Shown here one piece after another: positions 11,859 through 23,600 of a stretch of DNA of 64,000 bases. Source of the stretch: Pisaster brevispinus (taxonomy: Eukaryota; Echinodermata; Asteroidea; Forcipulatida; Asteriidae). Position 1 is the stretch's first letter; every line of letters starts with the position of its first letter. A program made the position numbers and the translations under genes. The notes below the pieces were generated by a model, which was not told the DNA's origin, did no database searches, and worked only from the letters and a program-made list of their open reading frames with translations. Location of the stretch: NCBI GenBank assembly GCA_023634235.1, contig JAMKCF010000011.1:2808001-2872000 (forward strand), written 5' to 3'.

Positions 11859-13439
11859 TGCCTATAGCAAGTCATTGTTTTACCAGATTTTATCTAACTA
11901 ACTAAATATGGCGGTAACGATTGTAAAAAAAAAAACCTTTTTATTTTGGGAGCGCACTTTTTTATATTGATATTTAAAACTTCTAATATATTTAATATAT
12001 TTAAAACTTCTAATATAAAATACTATAGTTTGTGACACTTATTTCCCAGTACTTTATTGTCATTTCCATTTTGTCACATGAAAAGCTGTAACAAGCAAGT
12101 ACTTGTGTACAATGTATGTCTTCTCCTGAAGACCATCGCAACATACTGATCGAAAGGTTACGTTTTTACCCCACTAGTTCTTTTCAGAACCACCACAACT
12201 CACAATTGAGAGATTTCATGTTTAAAAGTGTCACACGCAAGCCTAACGAGCATTCTTCTCCACCATACCATGCAAAGTTTTAAATCCTACTACTGTATTC
12301 AGTGCAAACACAAAATCCTTGACGGCGCATACAATGTAAACCTGTTATGCTCGTTTTTTTCTCAAAAGCAAGACTAGTTTGATAGATGAAAAAGATTATG
12401 CAACTTTTTTGCCATGAAAAGTAAACTTTTTATGTTGAACCCTTTCAAGGCTATTGTAGAGATTTGCATTTTTAGCTGTGTTTGCTACACGCCCAATTAA
12501 TAAGCAGTGTTTTATCGTTGATTGAAATCATGAAAATCTCTCTCCATGGTCCCAGCAATCCTCCCGCCCCCAAGACCCCCTACTCCTTGATGAAAGCATG
12601 TCTTATACGCCAGCTTGTTGCCAATCATCCAAACGACGGCGGCTGTCTGCCACAATGAGAAATCTCAAGGGTTAATCCCTGATGGGACTGTAGAATCAAC
12701 CCCAAGACAACACGCTGAGCTGTTCGTCTTAAGTCTTGATGACCAGGGAAGAGATCCACGTCTTGGCCCAGACGAGATGAATCCCAACTATCTGGTCTAA
12801 TGAATGGGGGGTGTTGTATGACAGCATGCATGTCCAACTTGATACAGTCCTTTTAGAACTTGCCTGGGTAATAAAGACATTAAAGAACCATGTATTCCAA
12901 AATGGATCTTTAATCCTTTATTACAATTAATCTGAAAGGATTTTTTAATGTGATTGAGTACCAGTAAAATGGAAGTAAAGCGCAATTAATTAGATTAGTC
13001 TACTCAACCATGAACATGGTCTCTATGTTGGTTGAATGTCTTACAAGATACATGTATTTTGTACATGATGCTGGTACAGGCCTACATGTACATGTACTTA
13101 GAGCATTCACTGCAATTCCATATTTTCATGTGAATAAGACATGGTTTATCTGACTTTCAAAGTTACAGAAACATCACTGAGGATTGTAACAGAATGGTGC
13201 ACCTTATCTGGTGTTGCTTGAGATCAAAGTGATGATCACTGTGGGAAGTGTTAATTAATCCTTTTGTTCGTCTACGGTAATCCCATGTGATAACATTTTA
13301 TTAGAACAAACCTGCTAGCAGTTTTTAGTAAACAGGCTAGAATGACACTCTCCGAGGAATTGTACATTGCCGACCATGCTGCTGTCCAAGGCGCAAATCG
13401 GTGTTTTGGGGGTAAATTACTGTGACAGCCTTTTTCTGT

Positions 13440-13563
13440 TTTCTCAATAAGTCAGCACTGTATTCAGTTGAAACTTTCACAGGTGACTTCTGTTGTTTCT
13501 TTTTTGATAATGTTGTCTATAAATCAGCATTACGTTAACAAAAACCAAACGATGTCCCTACCT
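13440..13563 (+). mobile_element. Right end of a family B miniature element
   Basis: The block containing GAAACTTTCACAGGTGACTTC and ending CCCTACCT|TTAA (13564-13567) matches the 3' part of other family B copies. The left end was not located. Confidence 0.5.
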
Positions 13564-14278
13564 TTAACTGAATTAGTATTGGTACATGGGTAGCTTTACT
13601 AGGAAAAACAGCCGAGTGGATTTTGGTGGAGTAGATTTTGGTCTTGTGAATTAATATCTGTCGTTGTTATAAATTGGTAGTCTCGCCTAGTTTTTGGTCT
13701 AGCTGCATTACAGATGAATAATTGGAGTTTCATTTCACAGGGCCACTCATTTCGATACTTGATCCCCTACCAGTGTGCAACAACCACAGACAAGACCTAT
13801 TATAAATACATTACTGTCTGGCCCTTGGATACAGCCCCAGTTTGTGGTTTGTGTTCTCAGCGGTTTACTTGTGACTCATGCACTAGAATGCAGTATAGCA
13901 GACCTGAGGGAAACTGGATTTGTACCGGAGAAAATTGCTTGCCATTTCTACTACAGTCTGTGTGCGCTTGGTTCTTGCATCCCATTAGTATAGCATTCAC
14001 CTTAGTCTTGGTGCAAGACGTTCTTATGGTGTTCGTAAAACCATGCACACTCAACATTACAAATATGCTGCGACTATTCCACAGATAGAGGGCCTATGGA
14101 AACAACAACATCTTGCACCAAGACTACATTCACCTTTGTGTTGGATACAAAATCAGGCCTGATACTTCACGGAGGCCAACTGCCTACTGGTCCACTGGTC
14201 ATTGCCCTGGTGCCCTGTGAAAGGTTCCAATGTAAATTTACAAATTCTCTCACGTGATAGAAGTGCCCTCTACTAAGA

Positions 14279-14998
14279 CCCCGTTTACACTAGATCCAGA
14301 AAGGTGGATCAGACCCGGGTCTGATCCGGCAATGTGGATTAACGGCTAGTGTAAACGCAAAAAAGCCGGATCAGACCCGGTTCAAGATCCGGCAATTTTA
14401 ATCCACCTTTCGAGGAGGGTTGAATCCGGCAATTGGTGGATCAGATCCGGCAAAGTGGATTCCAAATACAAGTGTAAACGCAAAGGTGGATCAGACACCG
14501 CAATTTGATGTGGTCATTTCCGGTTTCGTTACGAATGGCGCGCTTTTTGCTTGTGCTTTGGGGGACACCCGTCGCTGTTTATATTTTGTGTGTGTGCTGT
14601 GTGCACATGGACTGTGTGTGAAACGTTTTGTTGTTTTCAGCGTCCTTATACATACATCGTTACGTTCGGAGCTTGCCTTGTTGCTGTATTTTGTTAACTC
14701 CCATCTACAAAATAATTCTACCTGCATGGTCGTTGTTATCCGTATCATTTGCTGTACTGTATTTTCTGCATTCTACCTTCGCATTGATAACGATTATTTC
14801 TAGAAGTGGCGCGCTGTAGTCGTGACCTTTGAGCTCTTTGTGAGGAGCGGTGACGTCATGACCAATATACATCCGGTTCAAAAGTGGGATCGGAGCCGGA
14901 TCAAGTGCTGGTGTAAACGCGACACAGGATCTTGATCTGCGGTCGTTAAAAAATGCCGGATCTCAATCCACCTTTCTGGATCTAGTGTAAACGCGGTG
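14279..14998. mobile_element. 720-bp non-autonomous DNA element, GTTTACACTAGATCCAG ends
   Basis: The left end (CCGTTTACACTAGATCCAGA) and the right end (TCTGGATCTAGTGTAAACGC) are inverted repeats that continue for more than 30 bases. The motif GGATCAGA-CCGG and the phrase GTGTAAACGC recur several times near both ends as subterminal repeats. The 127-codon ORF inside looks non-coding. Target duplications were not clear. Confidence 0.8.
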
Positions 14999-15457
14999 TA
15001 AAGGAAGACTGCCTTGCCCTTATAAGAATAAAGCCTGAAATATACTATTACAAAGTACGAGCTCCAACTTTGTTTAAAGAGTGAACAGAAATGTTTATTG
15101 ACCATGTAACCTATGACATCATATGTTTACTAAAGAGCCAGCAAAGCCTGGACTTCCCTTCATCAACTTTTTATGCGAAGAGAGAGGTCACATCTCAAAA
15201 CTTGTCTAGCTGTTATTTTTATAACTCTTGAAATTATGTGGAAATTATGACACAGAATGTAACATTCCCTATGTGAGTAGTGTAGTATCTTGCCTGCCAG
15301 GAAATACCCTGGAATGTATAATGTCACTTTTTGGGGGGTAAACAAAGGTTACATTGGTCTATTGTCTGGAGTTCTATTGCATCAATGTAGCACTGCTGAG
15401 ATTTTGTTATTGATGTTAAACTATTTTACAAAATTGATCCTCCCACGTATTGTTTAA

Positions 15458-15849
15458 AGGTACATAGTATTATATAGGATTGGTAAGGATAAAAAACATC
15501 GTTGTTTAATTTTAGTCTAAAAGCTTACTGCTTGTGAAGTTCATACTAGAACTATTTTTTCTGTGAAATATTTCCCTCTGAAATGAAGTCATAATCAAGA
15601 AAACTGTATCTGAACACATAACAAAAAACACAACATCTTATTTTGGTTGTTACAACCAAAATTAAGGACAATGTGTTTACAAATGCTGAAAATTGTGCAT
15701 GATTTTTCACAGTTATGTTCATGACTCACACAACGGATTAAGCCAAAATGTTCACAGGTTTTTTATTTAATGTGTATATGGTTGATTACACAAAACATAA
15801 ACACTGTCTGCGACTATTTTGTCAGCTCTACCAATCCTGTATAATACCT
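15458..15849 (-). mobile_element. TTAA-flanked element (family C), GGTATTATACAGGATTGG ends
   Basis: The element is 392 bp, bounded by TTAA (15454-15457 and 15850-15853), with terminal repeats around TATAGGATTGGTA and TACCAATCCTGTATA. A diverged copy in the opposite orientation lies at 51942-52374 and matches along nearly its whole length, including CTGACAAAATAGTCGCAG and GTATGACTTCATTTCA-like blocks. No transposase ORF. Confidence 0.85.
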
Positions 15850-16211
15850 TTAACACTGTACACGTGTAGTGACAAAAACTTCTGTTGATTATTCTCTTTA
15901 TTATTCAACAGTATAATGTGCAAGACACATGTCTTACACCAGGATTATCATTCCTACATGATTAAGAGCAAGGCCACCATCCATGAGCAAAGGGTACACA
16001 CACATGTACTTCAAACAATAATAATGAAAATATAAAAACCTGGAATGACTAAAGGCTCATGAAGATTCTAAAGGCAACAGTGGCCAAGACAAAAACACAA
16101 CGGCCAAGCAACAAAAACCTTCTGTCAGTTTTCTTGTCATACATGTAATTTGTTTAATATTTATTGGCACCCTGAACAAAGATATTGAAAAAATAGGGAG
16201 ACTGCTAACAT

Positions 16212-16310
16212 AGGGCTAGATAGCTCAGTTGGTAGTGGCAGCACGTTAATTTGAAGGTCATTGGTTCAAATCCTGCTCTAGTAAATTTTTCTTTGTTCAA
16301 CCCCAATTGT
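16212..16310 (+). mobile_element. tRNA-derived SINE S1 (sense)
   Basis: An A-box-like TAGCTCAGTTGGTAG and a B-box GGTTCAAATCC lie about 40 bases apart as in a tRNA gene, followed by the family tail TTTTTCTTTGTTCAACCCC. The tRNA part has no proper acceptor-stem pairing. Other copies: 20205-20320, 31095-31205, 34685-34800, 42565-42700 (all antisense) and 45600-45730 (sense). Confidence 0.85.
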
Positions 16311-16414
16311 TTAATATTTGTGAGGTACCCTAGGTACATGTACACTGATGTGTGTATTTAAGCACTGTATGCTCATTACTTTTCCAAGTCCTGCCTGTGA
16401 AAAAAAATCCACTG

Positions 16415-16495
16415 CATATTACTGGGGTGGGATTCGAACCCACGACCTTTGTCATCCATATAGTTTGTCAATATTCCTTAGCACACTGCTGGCTA
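16415..16495 (-). repeat. tRNA-like fragment, antisense
   Basis: GGGATTCGAACCCACGACC is the complement of a tRNA B-box and T-arm, but no matching A-box at the right distance is convincing. It is probably another decayed SINE. Confidence 0.45.
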
Positions 16496-17551
16496 ATAGT
16501 GGTTTATAAATCACACTGTTACAATAAACAGTCAACCCTCGGTTGATGTTCTGCTAAAAATAGTACACTCTGAAGCCCTGAATCTCATTTCTGCTTCGTG
16601 TGTCTATGTTTTGCTTTCCACATGTTCAACACTCTTGTTAATACAAAGAGGTAATATGGCTAGTCCCAGCACTCTTGTTTTAACGAGAGTTGACCGTACT
16701 ACCCATTTTTTGAGAATTATCAAAATATCCAGTGATATCCTTTCGGAATATGCTGTACTTTTCCAGAGAGAAATTAAACCATTCATGCATGCACTTGACA
16801 ACGGTACATTGTAGGTATCTCGGCCATTTTTAGGCCCATGTTATTGTGTGTTTTATTTAAATGCCCACATTGGCCGATCAATACAACAAAATGGGCACAG
16901 GTTCCTTTTGTCAATGTGTATTTATGCAGAAACACAGTGTATGCCCATACAAGGGTATAGTATACATATTGTGTATCAAAATGCAAGTGAAATTTCCCAA
17001 AGTATATCAACACACTGTTTTCAAAATTAATCTGTTTAAAATGTAAAGCTGCAGTAAAAAAAATAAAAAAATGACAAACTGTAAATCTTTGAATTAACAT
17101 ACATCACCTACATTGTACATAGTTTTTTTTATACCTTCTTCATGGTCCTTAAGATGCGTCTTGAAATATTAAAAGTTACAAGGTTGTTAAGATTTGTTAG
17201 GTTGGTTTTTTTTAAAGATATTGCTACCCTCACTTTTTCTTTAGGCACCCTGCTAAATTGCATCAAAACACAACATAGTTAAAAGGAAAACCCTGCTAAA
17301 TGCAGCAAAATGCAGCAAAATGCAGCTCAAGTGATTTTGTTGTATTGTGCAGTAAAGTGATCTGTATTAGGATAGCTATTGGGTGCCTGACCCGCTAAAT
17401 GCAGCAATATACACTTAAAGTAGTCTGGTGACTTTACCTGACACGGAAGCCATGTACACTGCTAAATCAACAGAATCCACACAAACCCCACCCCCAAAAC
17501 AACAACAATAAACAAACAAACCAAAACCACATAAATAAATAGGCCTTTAAA

Positions 17552-17554
17552 AAA

Positions 17555-17581
<27 letters not shown>
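17552..17581. repeat. (ATCA)n microsatellite
   Basis: About seven uninterrupted CAAT/ATCA tetranucleotide units. Confidence 0.95.
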
Positions 17582-17586
<5 letters not shown>

Positions 17587-18044
17587 ACAATTTCCCTGCT
17601 AAATGCAACAAAATGCATCAAGGTAAAGAAAAAAAGATATCTCTTTTGAAAGATTCAGCATAACTATCTGAAGTTTCTAAAGTTATCCATCTTAAAGATG
17701 CTCATAGCGCAGCGACACGTCAATGAGGGGAATGTTTGCAGTCCTCATTAAGTGAGTCTTGAGGGATGTACTGAACAAAGCCAGTGATGGAGAAAGTTTA
17801 ATATGATCCGGTAAAATGTTCCGCATTTGTTTAGTTCCATACAGAAACACGATTCCTTTAACAGTTCAGTGTTTGAACGCAAGTTATTAATGTAAAATCC
17901 AATCAGCTTACGAGTCTTTCAACTGAATTGCTTTCAACCAGATAGTGGTTGCCCCAAAGCAGGCATGCAACTGAAAGTTATTGGATTTGAGTTGACTGCC
18001 AAGTGAAACAAATTGCAACAACTTTTAGCAAATAAGACTTAAAA

Positions 18045-18215
18045 AGGTTTGCATGGAGGAGAGACAATAAACATGAGAAATGTTGGCAGTGACACCATAT
18101 ATCTTTTTTGAGTGATATATGTGGTTCTGAGAAGAACCAGTGGACTCAACGTTTCGGACACAAACTGTCCGAAACTCAACGTTTCGGACAGTTTGCTCTG
18201 TCCGTCGTCAGGAGA
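18045..18215 (-). repeat. GGTTCTGAGAAGAACC element with hammerhead-like core
   Basis: The stretch contains the hairpin GGTTCTGAGAAGAACC. On the minus strand it contains CTGACGA (18205-18211), a perfect 7-bp stem CGGACAG/CTGTCCG (18185-18204) and GAAAC (18181-18185), partly duplicated upstream. This order resembles the core of a hammerhead ribozyme of the kind known from Penelope-like retroelements. An extra base next to stem II means activity cannot be assumed. Confidence 0.45.
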
Positions 18216-20204
18216 CTGCTGGATTCCAACGTGGCCTATGACTTTTAGCAACTGGTGTATTTTGTTGCTTTTATCAGGGTTAGGGTTGAATTTAAGAATT
18301 CTTGTGAATTACTATTCAGAAGGCTAGCCTTCTTATCTAGACCAGAAGAATTCCCAAGCTTGTCAGCCGCAATGGTCGTTAACCCTTCAACGACCCGACT
18401 TCATAGTCTCCCATGGGTTGATAATGTAAGAATCAAGGGTCTTGATCTACTGGTTTCCAAATATCCAGGTTGTGCTGTGGGAATGTTGTAATGATGACAC
18501 TGACAGCTGATGAAACATCGGTGGTCATAACCCAATATTCTGAGGGTATGGAGTGAAAGTGTGGAAGAGGTCTTGAGTATGTTCGCTGCACCATTCAAAG
18601 TGCTCAGGAAAAAAGCTCTATTTATAGTTGGAACATGAAGTAAGGCTCTATTTATTGTTAGAACATGAAGTAACGCATGGGCGCCATTTCGGTAAACACA
18701 TTTTTGTTATAGCATTGAGAGCAATGGTCATTGTCTGCACGGATCTATTGTTGTACCAAACGCTCTGCTTACTAAAATGGCGCCCAGCCCGAGTTACACA
18801 TCTTGTGCCTGCGGCACTGTACGATCTTTGATAGTAACACAGATACTTGATTGTATTCATATGTACCTTGTGCATTGAAATACTGCTCTGCATAGGAAGT
18901 GTACACTGAATAAAATTATCTATTTGACAATGTAAATTCTATGTCCTAAAACATGCCATGTGGTGGGGGCAGCAGAACACAAAAGGAACAATGCTGTCCT
19001 CGCATTGGAATCCTTTGTATTTTTGTGTCCTCATATTTTTGTGTGTGCCTAGTGTACAGGAGAGAGTTCGTTAATGGGACAAAGAGATGTCCTCTCATTG
19101 GTGGCAATAAATTTCAGCAAATTACCTGTGTACTTGTACAGATTAAATTTGTTAATGTAAAAATAAAACAGAAAATGGAAATTGCAAACCAACTTCACTT
19201 TAGTAAACCCTGCACAGTGATCCATGGTTGGAAGTTACAGTTGCTTTGAAAAGAGCAAGACTTTCAGCTGAGAAAAAAAACCCCAGGTACATCCAAATCT
19301 TTGATACAATATCTCTGTTAAAAACCAGCTGGTCCAATGGCCAACTGCCAATGAAAACAGCTGGCAACCAATCAACCCTCTCTCCAAGAGGTCCGTAGTT
19401 AATTGCTTTCAAAAATACTTGTTGCAGAGCCATATTCCATTAAAAAAAAAGAGAACTGTGTTCACAAATTGCAGCTTAAGGTAATAATGTTTACAGTCTG
19501 AAAACCAATTTTTAATGTCAAACGAAAACTATTTTTGAGATAATGTGGAGCTAGAATTCAAAGGGCAAGTGTACTGGTTTGACTGGTTAGTGATAAACAA
19601 GGTAAAAGACAAATTATTATGAAAAATGTATTTCGAAAGAAAACAATTTTATGAAGCTTAGGGGCCATTCTGAATAATAAATGTTAAAAATGTTTTGAGT
19701 TGTGGGTGGGTTGAAATAACTAAAATTTGAAATTCAGTCTTCAATTAAAAAACAAAACAAAACCCAAATTGGAAGTTTTGTTTTGGGGGCAATTTCCTCT
19801 ACTACAAAATTGCATGTTTGAAGCCAGGAAAAGCCATGAGAAAACTCATGAGCTGGGAGAATATTGATCTAAAATATATCTGCTTCAATTAGGTCTGCTT
19901 TGTTCATCAAAGTTATTAGGGCACATCGACATCAATATTTAGAAAATTGAAGTTTCGGTGGGTGGATGGGTCAAAACAGTTGAACAAAAAGTCTAAATTG
20001 TTAAACATTGATTATTTGGAATGGCCCCTAAACAGTGACAATTTATAAGGCAAGCCTACTGGTCCAGCTGAGATGGTAAAACAAATATTGTCGAAAGAAA
20101 ACAATTTTCAAGAGGCTGAACAGCTAAAATAAAAAGCTAGTAAGTTGTGCAAAAGAAGAATTTTATTGAGGAGAAATACATGTCAATTTAATAGGTTCCA
20201 CCTT

Positions 20205-20320
20205 TAATTCGGGGTTGAACATGTAAAAATATACGAGAGTGGGATTTGAACCATTGACCTCTGGATTAACATGCCGTGCTCTATTAACTAAACTATCTAG
20301 CCCTATGTTGGCTGTCTCTT
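20205..20320 (-). mobile_element. tRNA-derived SINE S1 (antisense)
   Basis: GGGATTTGAACCATTGACC (complement of the B-box) and AACTATCTAGCCC (complement of the A-box side) occur in the same order and spacing as other S1 copies, preceded by the GGGGTTGAAC tail. Confidence 0.8.
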
Positions 20321-20624
20321 GATTTTGTCAACATCTTTGTTGAGGGTTGCCAGTCAGAAGCCAAAAGGTTCTACCTTTATAAGGGCCTCTAAAGCACATA
20401 ATACTAGGAGATCTTGTTTGTTGGTTGGAACGCTTGCATCCCGCCTGTAGGCCTACAATGTTAACGCATACCTTTAACAAAGCTTCCTATGTCTATTGTT
20501 AATATTCATGAGTCAGTGTGTATACAAAGGTGTGGATGCCTCTGCGGGAATATAAACCCACCTTTTTAGTCTACAAAGAAATTAATATTGTAAAGGGATT
20601 ACCCATAGTCCTACTGGTAGTTGT

Positions 20625-20692
20625 GGTTAGCCACTGGCCACTAGCTGCTAGCCACTAGCCGCTAGCCACTAGCCGCTAGCCACTGGCTGCTC
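20625..20692. repeat. Tandem CTAGCCGCTAGCCA array
   Basis: Four to five imperfect 14-bp units built from GCTAGCCACTAGCC. Each unit is itself partly palindromic (GCTAGC). Confidence 0.85.
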
Positions 20693-23600
20693 CTGACTAC
20701 ATCTTGTGTAGGACCAATCATACACACTGTAGGCTATGATTATGAAGTGGTTGTGGTTTATATCTGTGCACAGCTCTCCTAAGTGTTTACTCCTTTTTGG
20801 TGAACAATGGAGTATTTGTGCTAACTATTAGTAACTTCCTCTGTTCCTGGAATTTGTGGGCAACTTTGTAATTACACGATGATAAAAAGCGCCGTACATT
20901 TGAAAGAACCAAACATTAATGATCAATTTTGAATGTTTTGATAATTGATATCTTCATGAACATTACTTTCATGTGGCCTACATAGTGAATGTTTATCTGA
21001 TATCGATTGATCAATACTGAACTAGGCAAGCGTGTCCTCTGCTCTAATGTTTAATTTCCTACATACAGTTCATGTCACTTGTTGTGTAGAACATTGCTCT
21101 ATGCAGGCAGAATATTTCAATTACTGTACTTATGATCTGTTTTCCATTTTTAAATTTTTTTTATTAAATAGGCTGAACAATTCTTCAAGCCAAACCATAA
21201 TAATATTGTAGGTCAGCCCTCTTGTTTAAAACAAATTTTTCTACTTTTTATCCAAGTACCAAATATCATGCCTAATTATGGTTGGTGGTTGTGGTTTTTG
21301 TGGTGTATAAGAATTTGGTTTTCAATCGGAAATGCATTGATTAGTTTCTGTATTTCCTTGGAATTACGGAGGCAATGGTCTGGGTTTTTTTAATTTCCAA
21401 TTTAATTCAATTAATTTCAGTCAGTAATTTCCCATCTGTAGAGTCCAAGAACTGAAAACTTCTTGGTTTACAAAGGCGTTGCAATTTCCCTAGTCTTGGC
21501 CTTGGTGCCCCTCTAAAGAATTCCCAATAGACTTCAAGATGTTCCAACGAAAGTGCCCTTTGCAAAATGAAAATGGCCTTGCCCTCTCAAAGATGAAATT
21601 CCAGACCTGTTATTTATTCATACCCATCTTTATTAAAGGTAACTAATCTGGTAAACTGATCCAGATGTTTTATTAATTTTTTTAAGAAGGAAAAAAGCAA
21701 GCGACAAAACCACAGACCATAAAAGTACATAATATCTAGGTTAAAAATGACATTAAAAAATGTAAAATTAAAAATTAAAAAACCCAAACCCCCAGCATGT
21801 AAAGAGAAAGTTTATTCCTGTTTTATCGAGAGTTTTAGAGCTTTATCGAACTTAAGTGCTCTCCCTGTTCGCCCCTTGCACGGTCAGCCATTTGCGTGTA
21901 GAGCCTCAAAATGGGAACAACAGTGAATAGAAGCATTTTATAACTCTGTATTTTGTCGCGGTAATGTAATGACACTTTTATCCAAACAGATGCACAATAC
22001 AAATTAAGCATGAAGTCAAGGTTCTACAAGCACACGGCAGATATGTACAAAGAGCCAATACATGTACTGTAAATAGAATAAAAATTTAGAATTTTAAAAT
22101 TGTACATTGAGTCATGGAGGAAAGATTGAGTTTCACTACAAACCACAGAGAAAAGACCACATAGGCCTTATCTATGTTGAACAGACACAAGCTGTACAGT
22201 GTACATGTTACTGAAAACAATGTTTTGAAAACAACACAGTTAGCAATCGCCCACGAGTTCTTTTTTCCCAGAAATTAATTACCAGGGTAGCAGAAGAGGA
22301 GAGATGTATACCATTGTTTACATCTGTCATTCTCAGATGTTTAGGTAACATGAGTCATACATTGAACATGCAACCATCCCCCCCAGGCATTCTCCATTTA
22401 CTGCAGGCTGATAAATATCAAACAATAACACAAAATAGATAAGATTCTCTTTCATCGAACCAAATTGTCTCTCATCCTAAGATACCAGGAGAAACTTTTG
22501 AGTTTTTTTGGTGTCCGAATGTACACAGTCTCCCCGACATATGCCATGCATGCAGAGTCGTAGACGCACCCTTAGGGTCTTCTCCAGTTTAATTTCAGCC
22601 AGCTCTCCCGGATCCGTTATTTTCCGTCCAGTGTCTGATACGAAAGCCAATCACGTTGTACATGCTTGAGGAGCACGGCAGGGCTTAATATGTTTTCATC
22701 ATCATGGTGAAAAAATACACTCATCCACGACCTTCTCTCCTGTATGGATGGGATTGTGGATTCGGATGAATGTGGATTGTTATTTTGAAGCGGGCCTTCG
22801 GTCCACGATTACGCCATTAATACCTCTCCAGGGTATTACATCGTGATGCTTCGCCGGTGAAGGATACACTATGCCTACTTATGTTTCACCGAAATGATGA
22901 ATTTGAAATTCAAACGATAATACCACAAAAGGCGAAATCACAAATTGCTGTTGTTCAATATTTATTTTTGTGAAGGGTTTGATAAGTGCTGCTAGAATAA
23001 AACAATATCACTAGTGTCGGACTCATTTTCTTAGCTAAAGTAAACTCCCTGCCTCTTTTTTTCTGACAATTTATCTTCTACCGAATATAACTTTTCAATT
23101 CTTTCTACGCCTGAGTCATATACTGCAAAATTAGTGTATGAACACTTCATCTTTCCTCCTTGTGCACTTGTCAAGTCGAGTTACAAATACCTCTTCCTTC
23201 AAATAAATAATTTCAAAGGAAATCGTTCAGAAACATGAACAGAAACACAAGTTATGTACAGTTCATGTATTGTGGTAAGACACTGATTGCCAAAATGCAA
23301 CATTATTGATCACAGAAAATGTTCAAATTCAAACGGATCCATATGTACATGTAATGTTCACAAGAAGGTTTATTATCTTGAAGAAGGCAAGGCCACTTGC
23401 TGTGAGAACATTGCTATAATCTTTCAGCTTATCAGAATGGCGACATTTTTACCAGGTACCACATCCAAGACCATAGCAACAGAAGACATGCCCTTGTGAA
23501 GTTCAGATTTCACAAAGGGCTATGATACCTTTTTTTTTAAATTTGCATATCCAATCAACGTGTTCATTGCCAACTCATCTTGGAAATCATGATAGCCTGA

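Noticed and set aside
13714..14088. A 124-codon ORF with several cysteines
   Set aside because: No domain could be assigned, there are no splice sites around it, and overlapping frames of similar length exist.
14420..14803. A 127-codon ORF
   Set aside because: It lies inside a non-autonomous inverted-repeat element, has no recognisable domain, and its composition looks random.
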